Shown here one piece after another: positions 27,291 to 36,407 of a stretch of 64,000 bases of DNA. The notes below the pieces were generated by a model, which had not been told where the DNA came from, made no database searches, and worked only from the letters and a program-made list of their open reading frames with translations. The stretch is from NCBI GenBank assembly GCA_016793325.1, contig JAEUKI010000094.1:1-64000 (forward strand). Reading direction: 5' to 3'. Numbering within the stretch: position 1 is the first letter of the stretch; every line of letters begins with the position of its first letter. The DNA is from Myxococcales bacterium (lineage in GTDB: Bacteria > Myxococcota_A > Polyangia > Polyangiales > Ga0077539). Position numbers and translations under genes: made by a program.

Positions 27291-30200
27291 TGCTGCGCGC
27301 CATCGTCGCCGCAGCGCTTCGATTTCGTGTGCTCGTCGCGATCGCCTCCGTCGCGGTGATGCTCCTCGGCGTGCGCGCGGCGCAGCAGTCGCCTCTCGAC
27401 GTGTTTCCCGAGTTTGCGCCGGTCCTCGTCGAAGTGCAGTGCGAGGCGCCGGGCCTCTCGTCGCTCGACGTCGAGCAGCTCGTGACCACGCCCATCGAGC
27501 AAAACCTCGCAGGAACTCCGTTTCTCGCCTCCCTTCGCTCGAAGTCGGTCCAAGGCCTCTCGTCCGTCGTCGTTCTCTTTCGCGAAGGAACAGACCTCCT
27601 CCAAGCGCGGCAGCTCGTGCAAGAGCGCGTCAGTCGCGTCGCCGGCCTGCCGCTCGGCGCGCGTCCGCCGGTGCTCCTCTCGCCGCTCTCGTCGCTCTCG
27701 CGCGTGTTGAAAATTGGTGTCTACTCCGAGCAACGCTCGCAGATGGAGATCACCGACGTGATCCGCTGGATCGTTCGCCCGCGATTGATGTCGATCCCCG
27801 GCGTCGCCAACGTCGCCATCTGGGGACAGCGCGATCGCGCGCTGCAAGTGCAGGTCGACCCCGATCGATTGCGGGTCAACGGGCTCACGGTCGACGACGT
27901 CACCCGCGCGGTGCGCGACGCCACGTCGATTGGTGGCGGCGGGCTCGTCGAGCTTCCTTCGCAGCGCATCTCTGTGCAGCAGCCGCCCGCGGCGACGAGC
28001 GCAGAGAGCCTCTCGCGCACGCTCGTGTTGCGACCGGGCGCGCGCACGGGCGGAGTCAGGCTCGCGGCGGTCGCCACGGTCGTCGAAGAGCCGCCGATCG
28101 CCATTGGTGACGGCGTGATCAACGGGCGGCCGGGGCTCTTGCTCATCGTCGAGAAGCAGCCCTGGGGAAACACCCTCGAGGTCACGCGACACGTCGAGCG
28201 AGCGCTCACCGAGCTCGAACCGCAGCTGCGAGGGCTGCGCGTCGAGCGGTCGATCTTTCGCCCCGCGACGTTCGTCGAGCTGGCGGCGAAGAACCTCCGC
28301 GACGCGCTCGCGCTCGGGTGCCTGTTCGTCGTCGCGGTGCTGCTCGTGTTCTTGCGAGACCGCCGGGCGGCGATGATCTCGGCGGCCGCGATCCCGCTGT
28401 CGCTCGCGATCGCGATGATCGTGCTCTGGGCCCGGGGCGCGACGCTGAACACGCTCTCGCTCGCGGGGCTGACGATCGCGCTGGGAGAAGTGGTCGACGA
28501 CGCGATCATCGACGTCGAGAACATCGAGCGACGGCTCCGCGATCACGCGACGCGCGAGGGCACGAAGAGTCGATTCGCGATCGTGCTCGACGCGTCCCTC
28601 GAGGTGCGGAGCGCGGTGGTCTACGCGACGCTGATCGTCGCGTTGGTGTTTCTGCCCGTGTATTTTCTGCCGGGGCTCTCGGGCGCGTTCTTTCGGCCCC
28701 TCGCGACGACGTACGTGCTCGCCGTCGCCGCATCGCTCGCGGTCGCGGTGGTCGTGACGCCTGCGCTGTCGCTGTTGTTTCTTCGGACGCCCGCGGAGCA
28801 ACCGCGCCCCTCCGCCGCGGCGACGCTGCTCGAGCGCGCCTACGAGCCGGCGCTCCGCGCGGCGCTCGCCAGGCCCAAGGCCGTCGTCGCGCTCGCGGCG
28901 GCGATGGCGATGGCCGCCCTGCCCGCAGCGCGGTCGCTCGGAGAGGGCTTCATGCCGCCCTTTCGCGAGCGCGACTTTCTCATGCACTGGATCGCCCCGC
29001 CCGGAACCTCGCTCACCGAGCTTCGCCGCACGGTCGAGCGCGTGACGACCGAGCTGCGCACCATCCCTGGCGTCCGCGGCGTGGGCTCGCACCTCGGGCG
29101 CGCCGAGGTCGCCGACGAGGTCGTCGGGAGCAACTTCGCGGAGCTATGGGTGAGCATCGCCGAGGACGCGCCCGAGCGAGAGACTCGCACACGCATTCAA
29201 CAAGTCGTCGACGGCTATCCCGGCATCCAGCGAGACGTGCAGACCTACCTGCAAGAGCGCGTCAAAGAAGTCGTCTCGGGCGCAAAGGGCGCCATCGTGT
29301 TGCGGATCTACGGCTCGGACCTCGACGCGCTCCAGCGACACGCAGCGCAAATCGCGGCTTCGCTGCGAGGCGTCGACGGGATCGCAAACTTGTCCGTCGA
29401 GCAACAAGCGCGCGTCCCGCAGCTCGAGCTCCGGACGCAGCCCGAAGCGCTGGGGCTCGTCGGCCTGACCGCAGGCGACGTGAGGACCCTCGCGGCGACG
29501 TTGCTGCAAGGACAACGCGTGGGGCAAGTGATCCGTGATGGCCGGATCATCGACGTGCTCGTGATCGGCGAGGCGCGGCTGCGCGCAGACCCCGCGGCGC
29601 TTGCCCGCGTCTCGATCGACGCCGCCGGAACGCCCCTTCGCGCCGTCGGGTCCCTCGAGCTCAGCTCGAGCCCCAACGCGCTCGTGCACGAAGGGACGGT
29701 CCGCCGGATCGACGTCACCTGCGACGCGCGCGGTCGAGACCTCGGCGCGGTGGCGCGCGACGTCGAGCGCGTCGCGCGAGCGCACGCTCTGCCGTCGGAC
29801 ATGCGGGTCGAGCTGCTCGGCGAATACGCGGCTCGCGCCGAGGCGCGCGCGCGGCTCATCGCGCTCTCGCTGCTCTCGTTGCTCGGGGTGTTCGTCGTGT
29901 TGTACGTCGACTTTCGCTCGGCGAGCGCGGCGCTGATCGTGTTCGTGAGCCTGCCGTTTGCGCTCGTGGGCGGCGTCGCGGGCGCGTGGATCGGCGGCGG
30001 GGTGCTCTCGCTCGGCTCGCTCGTCGGCTTCGTCTCGGTCCTCGGAATCACCGCTCGAAACGGGATCATCCTCGTGAGCCACTATCGCTCGAACGAGCCG
30101 CGCGAGGGCGCCGACCGCGACCGCGAGCGAACGTCCGTCGAGCGCATCGTGCGCGCGAGTCGAGAGCGGCTGGTTCCGATCTTGATGACCGCCGCGGCGA

Positions 30201-30379
30201 CGGCGCTGGGGCTCGCGCCGATCGCGATGGCAGGCGATCGCCCCGGGCACGAGATCGAGCACCCGATGGCGCTCGTGATCCTCGGCGGACTCGCGAGCTC
30301 GACGCTGCTCAACCTCTTCGCGATGCCCGCGATCTTCTTGTTGTTCGGCGCGCACAGCGAGCGGAGCGCCCCGGAGTGA
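27290..30379 (+). CDS. RND efflux permease, heavy-metal (HME) type
   Basis: A 1029-residue inner-membrane RND pump that exports substrates using proton flux. It has an N-terminal helix, a first periplasmic loop (about 35-335) beginning PLDVFPEFAPVLVEVQCEAPGLSSLDVEQLVTTPIEQ, a conserved pore region (PGVANVAIWGQR), TM helices from about 345, and TM4 with GEVVDDAIIDVEN at 399-411, where D403/D404 and D408 align with the proton-relay acids of CzcA/CusA. A second loop and a final TM block end LGITARNGIILVSHYRS and VPILMTAAATALGLAPIAM. The motifs place it with HME-RND (CzcA/CusA) rather than drug pumps, though VDDAIIDVEN is a variant. An SD-like aggagg lies at 27278-27283. The metal cannot be assigned. 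Confidence 0.94.
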   Translation: MLRAIVAAALRFRVLVAIASVAVMLLGVRAAQQSPLDVFPEFAPVLVEVQCEAPGLSSLDVEQLVTTPIEQNLAGTPFLASLRSKSVQGLSSVVVLFREGTDLLQARQLVQERVSRVAGLPLGARPPVLLSPLSSLSRVLKIGVYSEQRSQMEITDVIRWIVRPRLMSIPGVANVAIWGQRDRALQVQVDPDRLRVNGLTVDDVTRAVRDATSIGGGGLVELPSQRISVQQPPAATSAESLSRTLVLRPGARTGGVRLAAVATVVEEPPIAIGDGVINGRPGLLLIVEKQPWGNTLEVTRHVERALTELEPQLRGLRVERSIFRPATFVELAAKNLRDALALGCLFVVAVLLVFLRDRRAAMISAAAIPLSLAIAMIVLWARGATLNTLSLAGLTIALGEVVDDAIIDVENIERRLRDHATREGTKSRFAIVLDASLEVRSAVVYATLIVALVFLPVYFLPGLSGAFFRPLATTYVLAVAASLAVAVVVTPALSLLFLRTPAEQPRPSAAATLLERAYEPALRAALARPKAVVALAAAMAMAALPAARSLGEGFMPPFRERDFLMHWIAPPGTSLTELRRTVERVTTELRTIPGVRGVGSHLGRAEVADEVVGSNFAELWVSIAEDAPERETRTRIQQVVDGYPGIQRDVQTYLQERVKEVVSGAKGAIVLRIYGSDLDALQRHAAQIAASLRGVDGIANLSVEQQARVPQLELRTQPEALGLVGLTAGDVRTLAATLLQGQRVGQVIRDGRIIDVLVIGEARLRADPAALARVSIDAAGTPLRAVGSLELSSSPNALVHEGTVRRIDVTCDARGRDLGAVARDVERVARAHALPSDMRVELLGEYAARAEARARLIALSLLSLLGVFVVLYVDFRSASAALIVFVSLPFALVGGVAGAWIGGGVLSLGSLVGFVSVLGITARNGIILVSHYRSNEPREGADRDRERTSVERIVRASRERLVPILMTAAATALGLAPIAMAGDRPGHEIEHPMALVILGGLASSTLLNLFAMPAIFLLFGAHSERSAPE

Positions 30380-30458
30380 CGCGCCGTCACGCCGCCGCAC
30401 ACACAAACAACCTACACGCTATTTCGCTGCTCACAGTCCTGTCGTACGCTGCGCGACC

Positions 30459-31145
30459 ATGCAAACGCCGAATCCAGACTCGCACTACCTCAAGTTCGTG
30501 AAGTTCGCGTCGTACACGGCGCGCAGGCTTCAGCGCGCGGGCCACGACGCGCTGGCCAAAGACGTCCTTCGCTCTCGCGACGCTGTCCGTACCGCGGGGC
30601 GCGCGTGGGAGGACAGCGACGACGCCGTGCAGACCGCGTACGCGGATCGCGACGCCGCGGACGACGGGCTCGATGTATTGGCGCAGACCGCGCGAACGAC
30701 GCTCGCGGGACGAGCGATCGACGCGCCGACGACCGAGCCGTACACGCTCGTGTTTCCGAGCGGCATCGACTACTACACGATCGCGCCGGTCGACGAAGAA
30801 GTGAGCCGCTACGAAGAGCTCGTCGCGCGGCTGAAGAAGCACCTACCCGCGTCGGACGCGGTCCGAAAGTCGACCGTAGCTCCCCTCGAAAAGGGCATCG
30901 CGGCGTACGGAGAGAGCTCGAAATCCCTGCGCAGGGCGCTCGAAGCGCAAGCGCTCGCGGGGACCGAGCTCGAGCGCGCGATCAAGCACTTCGTGCGTCA
31001 AGTCGAGAAGGTGTACGGCGCGATGATCACCGCCGAGGGAAAGAGCGCCGCAGAGAGGTATTTTCCAAAGACGCGGACCGCGAAGGGGCCGCGCAACGCG
31101 AAAGGCGGGCCCGCGCCGGCCCCAGAGCCCGATCCAGAGCGCTGA
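30459..31145 (+). CDS. hypothetical helical protein
   Basis: A 228-residue, mostly helical, highly charged protein without a signal peptide or membrane segment. It contains amphipathic stretches (HYLKFVKFASYTARRLQRAGHDALAKDVLRS, and SRYEELVARLKKHLPASDAVRKSTVAPLEKGIAAYGESSKSLRRALEAQALAGTELERAIKHFVRQVEKVYGAM) suggesting a helical bundle or coiled coil, and ends in a Lys/Pro-rich tail (KGPRNAKGGPAPAPEPDPER). I do not recognise it. It stands alone 79 bp downstream of the RND operon in the same direction, and could be a read-through member of that transcript or a separate gene. Confidence 0.7.
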   Translation: MQTPNPDSHYLKFVKFASYTARRLQRAGHDALAKDVLRSRDAVRTAGRAWEDSDDAVQTAYADRDAADDGLDVLAQTARTTLAGRAIDAPTTEPYTLVFPSGIDYYTIAPVDEEVSRYEELVARLKKHLPASDAVRKSTVAPLEKGIAAYGESSKSLRRALEAQALAGTELERAIKHFVRQVEKVYGAMITAEGKSAAERYFPKTRTAKGPRNAKGGPAPAPEPDPER

Positions 31146-31498
31146 AACGCGGGATTCCGGGGGGAGATGCACGATCGTGCAACGACAGAACGGTGCGTGG
31201 GGAGGGGGGAAGCAACGCTTGGCGACCGCGCGAGCGTGCGTTCCGGGGCCGCATGCGCGGCTCACGCGTAACGGAGCGTGGTGTGACGGGTCGGAGGGCA
31301 AGCGCACTGCGGCGAGAGACATGCGGCGAGTTGAACCGCGTGCGCTGTGGCGTGCTCGATGGTGGTCGTTTCCGCGGTGCGACGCTCACCGCGACAACGT
31401 GCTCCACGCTCCCCGTTTTCGAGAACGTCGAGGCGATGCGACGCACGCCCCGGATCGCCCCCGTCCATACGCGCACAAGTGTTGGTAGCCTTCGGTCG
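31146..31498. other. 353-bp intergenic stretch with a 14-bp palindrome
   Basis: This stretch has no gene I can support. It contains a perfect palindrome (31168-31181, TGCACGATCGTGCA), which could be an operator for a dimeric regulator or a terminator seed for the preceding gene. The rest has short purine-rich runs (ggggaggggggaag) and no obvious -10/-35 pair. The next gene begins at 31499. Confidence 0.4.
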
Positions 31499-32566
31499 AT
31501 GTCGCGGCTGCAATCGCTCACAGTGTTCGTCGCGTACGCCGTCGGTTGCGTGGCTGCGCGAGCTGGCGATTCGGACACAGATGCCCGAGACGCAACGGCA
31601 GACACGGTGCTGGAGGATCGTGCGGACACAGGCGCAGTTCGCCCTTTGTTCTCCGAGTGCGCGAACCACGAACAGTGCGGCCTCCGCGGCCGATGCCTGT
31701 TCATCTTCCCAGGCGGACTCTGTACCCGATCCTGCACCGATGATTCGCAATGCGGGACGGGGCTCTGCGTCGCGAGCACCTGTCTCCCGAGCTGCACGCT
31801 CGGCGGCGGCGAGTGCACGCCGAGTCGCGTATGCGTGTTCGATGGCAACTCACAAAGCGCTCGACGTGTATGTATGCCCTCGTGCTCGACGCCTCCGCCA
31901 CCGGGAGAGCCGAGTTGCGGCGCGGGTCGGCAGTGCAACCCCTACGAAGATTTTGGAGCGTGCACCGTGTCTGGGCCCGATCCTGCGCTCGGCGATATCG
32001 GTGCACCGTGCATCGACGACGCTGATTGCCGCGGTCGGTGCTACCGAGAAGTGGTCAGTGGGCGACCGACGGGCTGGACCGACGGATATTGCTCGAGTTT
32101 TGGAAGGGTTCCGAGCACTTCCCTCTATGGACCGGGATCTCCGTTGCCGCGCTCGAATTGTCCAGCAGGCAGCGTGCTGATTCCGTTCGACGACCGAGGG
32201 GCCGAGGGCGACCTCGGCGAGTGCTTTCGAGAGTGCCGCGCAGACTCCGAATGCCGACTCAACTATCGATGTCTGTTCTATCGCTTCGGCAGTTCGGGGA
32301 GCAGTTCGACGGGGTACTGCTCAGCGATCAACTGTGTTGGGACCCGGTTCAGCTCCGAGCCGAACAACGGATGTGCGCCCGGCTTTCATTGCGAGCGCAA
32401 TTCAGGTTCGCCGCCGAGTGGTTCGTGTCTTCGCGACGGCGACGCTGGCGCAGACGCAGCGGACGCTGCCAACGACACAGAAGCGAGCTCGGCGACAGAT
32501 TCGAGCACCACTCCGCCCGACGTCGACGTCGCATCGGTCGACGCGGGCGTCGCGATGGATCCATGA
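31499..32566 (+). CDS. Cys-rich lipoprotein
   Basis: A 355-residue lipoprotein (signal YAVGC, Cys17) with an Asp/Ala/Thr linker (about 22-45). It then has a series of Cys-rich motifs (SECANHEQCGLRGRCLF, CTRSCTDDSQCGTGLC, CTLGGGECTPSRVC, PSCGAGRQCNPYEDFGACTV, CIDDADCRGRCYREV, CFRECRADSECRLNYRCLF) resembling the CxxxxxCGxGxxC modules of many myxobacterial extracellular proteins. The C-terminal stretch is acidic and Ser/Thr-rich (SATDSSTTPPDVDVASVDAGVAMDP). Disulphide-stabilised display at the cell surface is the likely role. It converges on another Cys-rich lipoprotein of similar type at 32639-33583. Confidence 0.78.
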   Translation: MSRLQSLTVFVAYAVGCVAARAGDSDTDARDATADTVLEDRADTGAVRPLFSECANHEQCGLRGRCLFIFPGGLCTRSCTDDSQCGTGLCVASTCLPSCTLGGGECTPSRVCVFDGNSQSARRVCMPSCSTPPPPGEPSCGAGRQCNPYEDFGACTVSGPDPALGDIGAPCIDDADCRGRCYREVVSGRPTGWTDGYCSSFGRVPSTSLYGPGSPLPRSNCPAGSVLIPFDDRGAEGDLGECFRECRADSECRLNYRCLFYRFGSSGSSSTGYCSAINCVGTRFSSEPNNGCAPGFHCERNSGSPPSGSCLRDGDAGADAADAANDTEASSATDSSTTPPDVDVASVDAGVAMDP

Positions 32567-32638
32567 CGCTCGCCGCCCAACCCGCAAATCCCCCGCAATC
32601 ACTCCCCCGTCGCTCGCTGCCCCCCTTCGCTCACCCGC

Positions 32639-33583
32639 TTACTGGCAGCGCGCGTTGACGCACTGGCGGCCCATGGAGCAGTCCGCGCTGCGGCGGCACT
32701 CGGGGCTCACTTCGCTCGGGAAGCGGCAGACGCGCATCGCGTCGCAGACGGAGGTCGTTCCATCGACCATCTGGCACTCGGCGAGGGTGCCGGTGGTGCG
32801 GCACGAGATGCGGCAGACGCCGTCGATGCACACCGAGTTCGGCGCGCACGCGTTGGTCGGGCAGAACGGAACCGGGCGACGATCGTCGACGCGGCACGCG
32901 CCCTGATCGCAGAACCGTCCCGCGCCGCACTGCGTGTCCGTCGTGCAGCCCTGCGTGCACTGACCGGCAGAGCACACCTGACCTTCGGGGCAGCGACCGC
33001 AGTCGCCGCTCGTCGGGTAGCCGCACACGCCCGCGGTGCACGTCTGGCCCGTGGGGCACGGAACTGCCGTCGAGCAGCCCGCGACGCAGCGGCCGTCGAT
33101 GCACTGTTGACCCGCGCCGCACTGGAAGTTGAACTGGCACACTTGCTCGGGCGTGCGGCAACGACCGTCGACGCAGCTCTGGCCCATCGGGCACGCGACG
33201 TCGCCGCCGCATCCGCCGCCCGCTTCGCAGCGACGCGTCGCGGGGTTGCACACGAGCCCCGCGCCGAGCGACGCGCAGTCGGTGTTGGTCGAGCAGCCGG
33301 GGACACACGTGCTGCGATCGTCGCAGTACTGTCCCGCGGGGCACATCGCCGTGCTCGTGCAGCCCGACGACGCGGGAACGCACTCGCCGATGGCGCGATT
33401 GCACACGAGGCCGGGGTCACATTCGGCATTGGAGGTACAGCCCATCGGCGGGGTCGCATCGGCGTCGTTGCGGCCACCGTCGCCCGTCGGTCGCGTGCCG
33501 GGGCCCCACACGGGGCATCCCGCCAACACAAACGTGAACGTACCGAGGAGCGAAAGCTGAGAGATCGTGGAGAGCTTGGGCAT
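32639..33583 (-). CDS. Cys-rich (Dickkopf-like) lipoprotein
   Basis: A 314-residue lipoprotein (signal TFVLAGC, Cys23; SD-like aggagg at about 33594-33601 on the minus strand). After a Gly/Asp linker it is built almost entirely of about nine short repeats with two to four Cys each (CTSNAECDPGLVCNRAIGEC, CTSTAMCPAGQYCDDRSTC, CSTNTDCASLGAGLVC, CQFNFQCGAGQQCIDGRC, CSTAVPCPTGQTC, CGRCPEGQVCSAGQC, CTTDTQCGAGRFCDQGAC). This is the short Cys-rich module found in large myxobacterial surface proteins. It probably gives disulphide-rigid surface display. It shares the repeat style with the convergent neighbour, so the two may be paralogues. Confidence 0.82.
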   Translation of the reverse strand: MPKLSTISQLSLLGTFTFVLAGCPVWGPGTRPTGDGGRNDADATPPMGCTSNAECDPGLVCNRAIGECVPASSGCTSTAMCPAGQYCDDRSTCVPGCSTNTDCASLGAGLVCNPATRRCEAGGGCGGDVACPMGQSCVDGRCRTPEQVCQFNFQCGAGQQCIDGRCVAGCSTAVPCPTGQTCTAGVCGYPTSGDCGRCPEGQVCSAGQCTQGCTTDTQCGAGRFCDQGACRVDDRRPVPFCPTNACAPNSVCIDGVCRISCRTTGTLAECQMVDGTTSVCDAMRVCRFPSEVSPECRRSADCSMGRQCVNARCQ

Positions 33584-33978
33584 ATTGAGTTGCCTCCTGA
33601 ACGCGGACGAGACGGTAGCAGCCTCCGTGCCGAAGGCGTGGGAGGAGTCGACGGCAGACAGAATCCAGCGAATCGCGTGGCGCTCAGCGGTGATCGGTCC
33701 CGCGGATGGTGGAGGGTTCTCCTTCCACGCGTGAACGGCGATTCACGCTTTGCTGTGAACGCCACCCGCAAGCCCGACGGCCATCGGTCGATGCGCGAGC
33801 ACGGGCCGCCGGGGGGGTGGTATACAGTTCCGGTTCATTTGGCGTTCTCGACCCAACCAGAGGAGCTTCGCGTCTGCGGACTCCGCGCGATCCGACGCTC
33901 GCTGGGCAAAATCCCGCGAGCGAGCGTGTTGCGCGGGGGCCACCGAGCCCGGCTCCGCTGCATCACAACGATTCGCTC
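33584..33978. other. 395-bp divergent promoter region
   Basis: This lies between the Cys-rich lipoprotein (minus strand) and the GYF-like gene (plus strand). It holds a 7-bp inverted repeat GCGTGAA-cggcga-TTCACGC (33731-33750), a nearby extra GTGAACG at about 33756-33762, and a TATACAG sequence at 33821-33827 that could be a -10 element for the plus-strand gene. I see no coding sequence. The inverted repeat is a candidate operator; its protein is unknown. Confidence 0.4.
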
Positions 33979-36387
33979 ATGAAAGATCTGGACGAAGGCG
34001 CGTCGTCGCCGAACGGGGGCTCCTCGAGCGCTGCGCTGACCGCGCAGAACGCGCCGAGCCCGATTCCCTCGGGGCGCCCTCCGTCCGTCCGTCCGTCTGC
34101 GCGGCCTCAATCGTCGCCCCCGGACCCCGATCGAGCCTATCGCCCGTGGAACGTTCGTCGCCCCAACGGAACGCGCGCCGCCCTCCCCAACAACGGCGAG
34201 CTCCGCGCGTGGGTGGCCGACGGTCGCATCACACCCGCAGACGAGCTGTCGCCGGACGGACAGCACTGGACGCCGTTGCGCGCGATCGAGAACCTCGACG
34301 TGTTCATCGCGAGCGCGCCGCCCGTGCGCGCGCGAAGGGCCTCGAGCCTCGCGATGCCCGCGGTGCGTTTGCCCGGTGAGGAGCCGGTGAAGTCACCGGC
34401 GCTCGGGGCGGTTCCCGCGGCGCCGAAGGTCCCTTCGCTCGCGAGCGTGGGTGAAGGGCTCGAGGGCGCGAAGCCGTCGGGAACGTCCGTTCCGCCGCCG
34501 AGCGGAAACGGGGCATCGCTGCAGCCCCCCGCGCAGGGGACGTCGCCGTCGGTGCGTGTTCCACCGCCGAGCGCGCCGCGTGCGGCAGCGTCGCTCTCGC
34601 CGCTCGCCGTCGGCGCACGCCACACGAGCGCCACGAGCTCGTCGCCGCCCACCGCCACGCCTGCAGCAACCTCCGCGACGACGTCGGCTCCGCCAACAAC
34701 GTCGACGACCGCAGCGAGCGCGAGCACAGCAAGCACCGCGAGCCCTGCACCGAGCAGCACAACGAGCAGCGCGACGAGCACAACGAGCAGCGCGACGAGC
34801 GCCACACCTGCGGCCACACCAACGGCCACACCCAGCACGACGACGACGAGCGCGACGACGAGCGTGTCGCCCAGCGCGACGACGCGATCGGTGAGCATTC
34901 CACCGCCGTCGATGGACGGGCGCGTCGATACGACGGGGGCGCGCCGCGCGGTGACGGGCTCATTTCCTGCGCCGACCGCGACGCCTGCGGCGACGGCGTC
35001 GACGGCGTCCACGGCGCCCGTCGAGAGCCCAAAGACCTCTCCATCGATCGCGGCCCCGCCGAAGAAGCCCGTGTCGATCCCGCCGCCTTCGATGACGGCG
35101 GACCCTCCGGTGCTCTTCGGCTCCGACCGCGCGAGTGTGGCGCCGAACGCTCCGAGCGCCCCGAACGACGCAGACCGCGCTGCCGTCGGACGGCCCACCG
35201 CGCCCGAGCTCCCGACGACGCTGCCGCTCGCGCACACGACGGGCAACGTCGAAAACACTCCCATCCATTCATCGACGACGTCGAGCGCTCCGTCTGCACT
35301 GAAGAGCACGCCTCCTCCGTCCGCGCTCGCGAGCACGCCGTTGCCGAAGGCGCCGAGCATTCCGCCTCCGCCCGCGACGGCGTCGACGCCTCCGACCACC
35401 ACGCGACCTTCGCTGCCGCCGCCCTCGACGCGAACGAGCGCCGACACCTCGACGACGCCGAGCGGAGGGCAGCTCGCGTCGTCCGCGTCGAGCTCGGGGT
35501 CGTTTTCTGTCGAGCGATCGCGGTCGGTCGCGCCTCCGCCGAGCATCGCGGTCGACCCCACCCTCTACGACGACAAGCCAACGCCAACACCCCCCGCGGC
35601 TTCGCAGTGGAAGGCGAATCTCTCGCTCGCGTTTTCGACGCTCGCGCTCGTGCTGGCGTCGCTGGCGCTCGCGCGAACGTTCGCGACCAACGCGCCCCCG
35701 TCGAACGCGCCGACCCAAGGTCCCCCGAGGATTTCGGCTGGCCCTCCCGTCACCGAACCGCCCACGTCGCAGAACACCAACGCAGCCCCCGCCGTCGCAG
35801 CAGACGCGGCGAACACGGGCGCGAGCGCGAGCGCGACGGACACCCCTGGATCGACCGCCGAGCCCGAGCCGCCCTCGACCGAAGATCCACCAGCGGCCAC
35901 CGCTGCGCAGAGCGCCAACGCGTCTCCCGAGTACCTCACCCGCGTTCGCGCGGGGCGGTATGCGCTCGATCGACGATTGCTTCCGCGGGCGCGCACGGAG
36001 TTTCGTCGCGCGCTCGAGGTCAAGCCCGACGGCGTGGAGGCGCAGATCGGCCTCGCGTGGGTGGCGCTTCGGATCGGGTACTACCCCGTCGCCGCGCGGT
36101 CGTTTCGTCGACTGTACTCGCAGGGGCACAACACCGCAGAGGTCCGCGCGGGGCTGGGGTTGTCCCACGCCAAGCTGCGGGAGCGAGAGCCCGCGCTGCG
36201 CTACCTTCGCGCGTACCTGGCTTCCAATCCGCAGGGACCGTTTGCGCAAGAGGCTCGACGAGCGCTGACCGAGCTCGGCGCTGGTTGGCGCGCTGGGGGC
36301 CTACACGAGTACGAACAATCGACACGCACGCGCCGAAACGGGTATAGCTTTCGCCGTGCGCAGTTGGGCTACGCACCAACGACGTAG
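33979..36387 (+). CDS. GYF-like, Ser/Thr/Pro-rich transmembrane TPR protein
   Basis: An 802-residue protein. A Ser/Pro-rich N-terminus is followed by a GYF_2/DUF4339-like domain (about 52-112; RPWNVRRPNGTRAALPNNGELRAWVADGRITPADELSPDG). A very long low-complexity region (about 115-535), dominated by Ser, Thr, Ala and Pro with repeated VSIPPPS motifs, leads to one transmembrane helix (about 545-566). Periplasmic Pro/Thr/Ala sequence follows, then TPR-like units (about 650-770; AGRYALDRRLLPRARTEFRRALEVKPDGVEAQIGLAWVALRIGYYPVAARSFRRL). It shares layout with the downstream zinc-ribbon gene but lacks the ribbon, so the two look like a diverged tandem pair. The ATG at 33979 starts it. A 21-bp tandem duplication lies at 34759-34800. 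A scaffold role is likely. Confidence 0.8.
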   Translation: MKDLDEGASSPNGGSSSAALTAQNAPSPIPSGRPPSVRPSARPQSSPPDPDRAYRPWNVRRPNGTRAALPNNGELRAWVADGRITPADELSPDGQHWTPLRAIENLDVFIASAPPVRARRASSLAMPAVRLPGEEPVKSPALGAVPAAPKVPSLASVGEGLEGAKPSGTSVPPPSGNGASLQPPAQGTSPSVRVPPPSAPRAAASLSPLAVGARHTSATSSSPPTATPAATSATTSAPPTTSTTAASASTASTASPAPSSTTSSATSTTSSATSATPAATPTATPSTTTTSATTSVSPSATTRSVSIPPPSMDGRVDTTGARRAVTGSFPAPTATPAATASTASTAPVESPKTSPSIAAPPKKPVSIPPPSMTADPPVLFGSDRASVAPNAPSAPNDADRAAVGRPTAPELPTTLPLAHTTGNVENTPIHSSTTSSAPSALKSTPPPSALASTPLPKAPSIPPPPATASTPPTTTRPSLPPPSTRTSADTSTTPSGGQLASSASSSGSFSVERSRSVAPPPSIAVDPTLYDDKPTPTPPAASQWKANLSLAFSTLALVLASLALARTFATNAPPSNAPTQGPPRISAGPPVTEPPTSQNTNAAPAVAADAANTGASASATDTPGSTAEPEPPSTEDPPAATAAQSANASPEYLTRVRAGRYALDRRLLPRARTEFRRALEVKPDGVEAQIGLAWVALRIGYYPVAARSFRRLYSQGHNTAEVRAGLGLSHAKLREREPALRYLRAYLASNPQGPFAQEARRALTELGAGWRAGGLHEYEQSTRTRRNGYSFRRAQLGYAPTT
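34759..34800 (+). repeat. 21-bp exact tandem duplication in the Ser/Thr-rich region
   Basis: Positions 34759-34779 and 34780-34800 are identical 21-bp units, in frame, each encoding seven residues (TTSSATS). The surrounding sequence has shorter imperfect repeats of acgagc and gcgacgagc. They lie in the low-complexity region of the GYF-like protein, so copy number could vary between strains without breaking the frame. Confidence 0.75.
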
Positions 36388-36407
36388 CCGCCGAAACGAA
36401 GCCGCCC

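Noticed and set aside
26786..29092. Long minus-strand open frame within the RND adaptor and permease genes
   Set aside because: It overlaps two genes with clear family motifs, gives no recognisable domain and is biased toward Arg, as shadow frames are.
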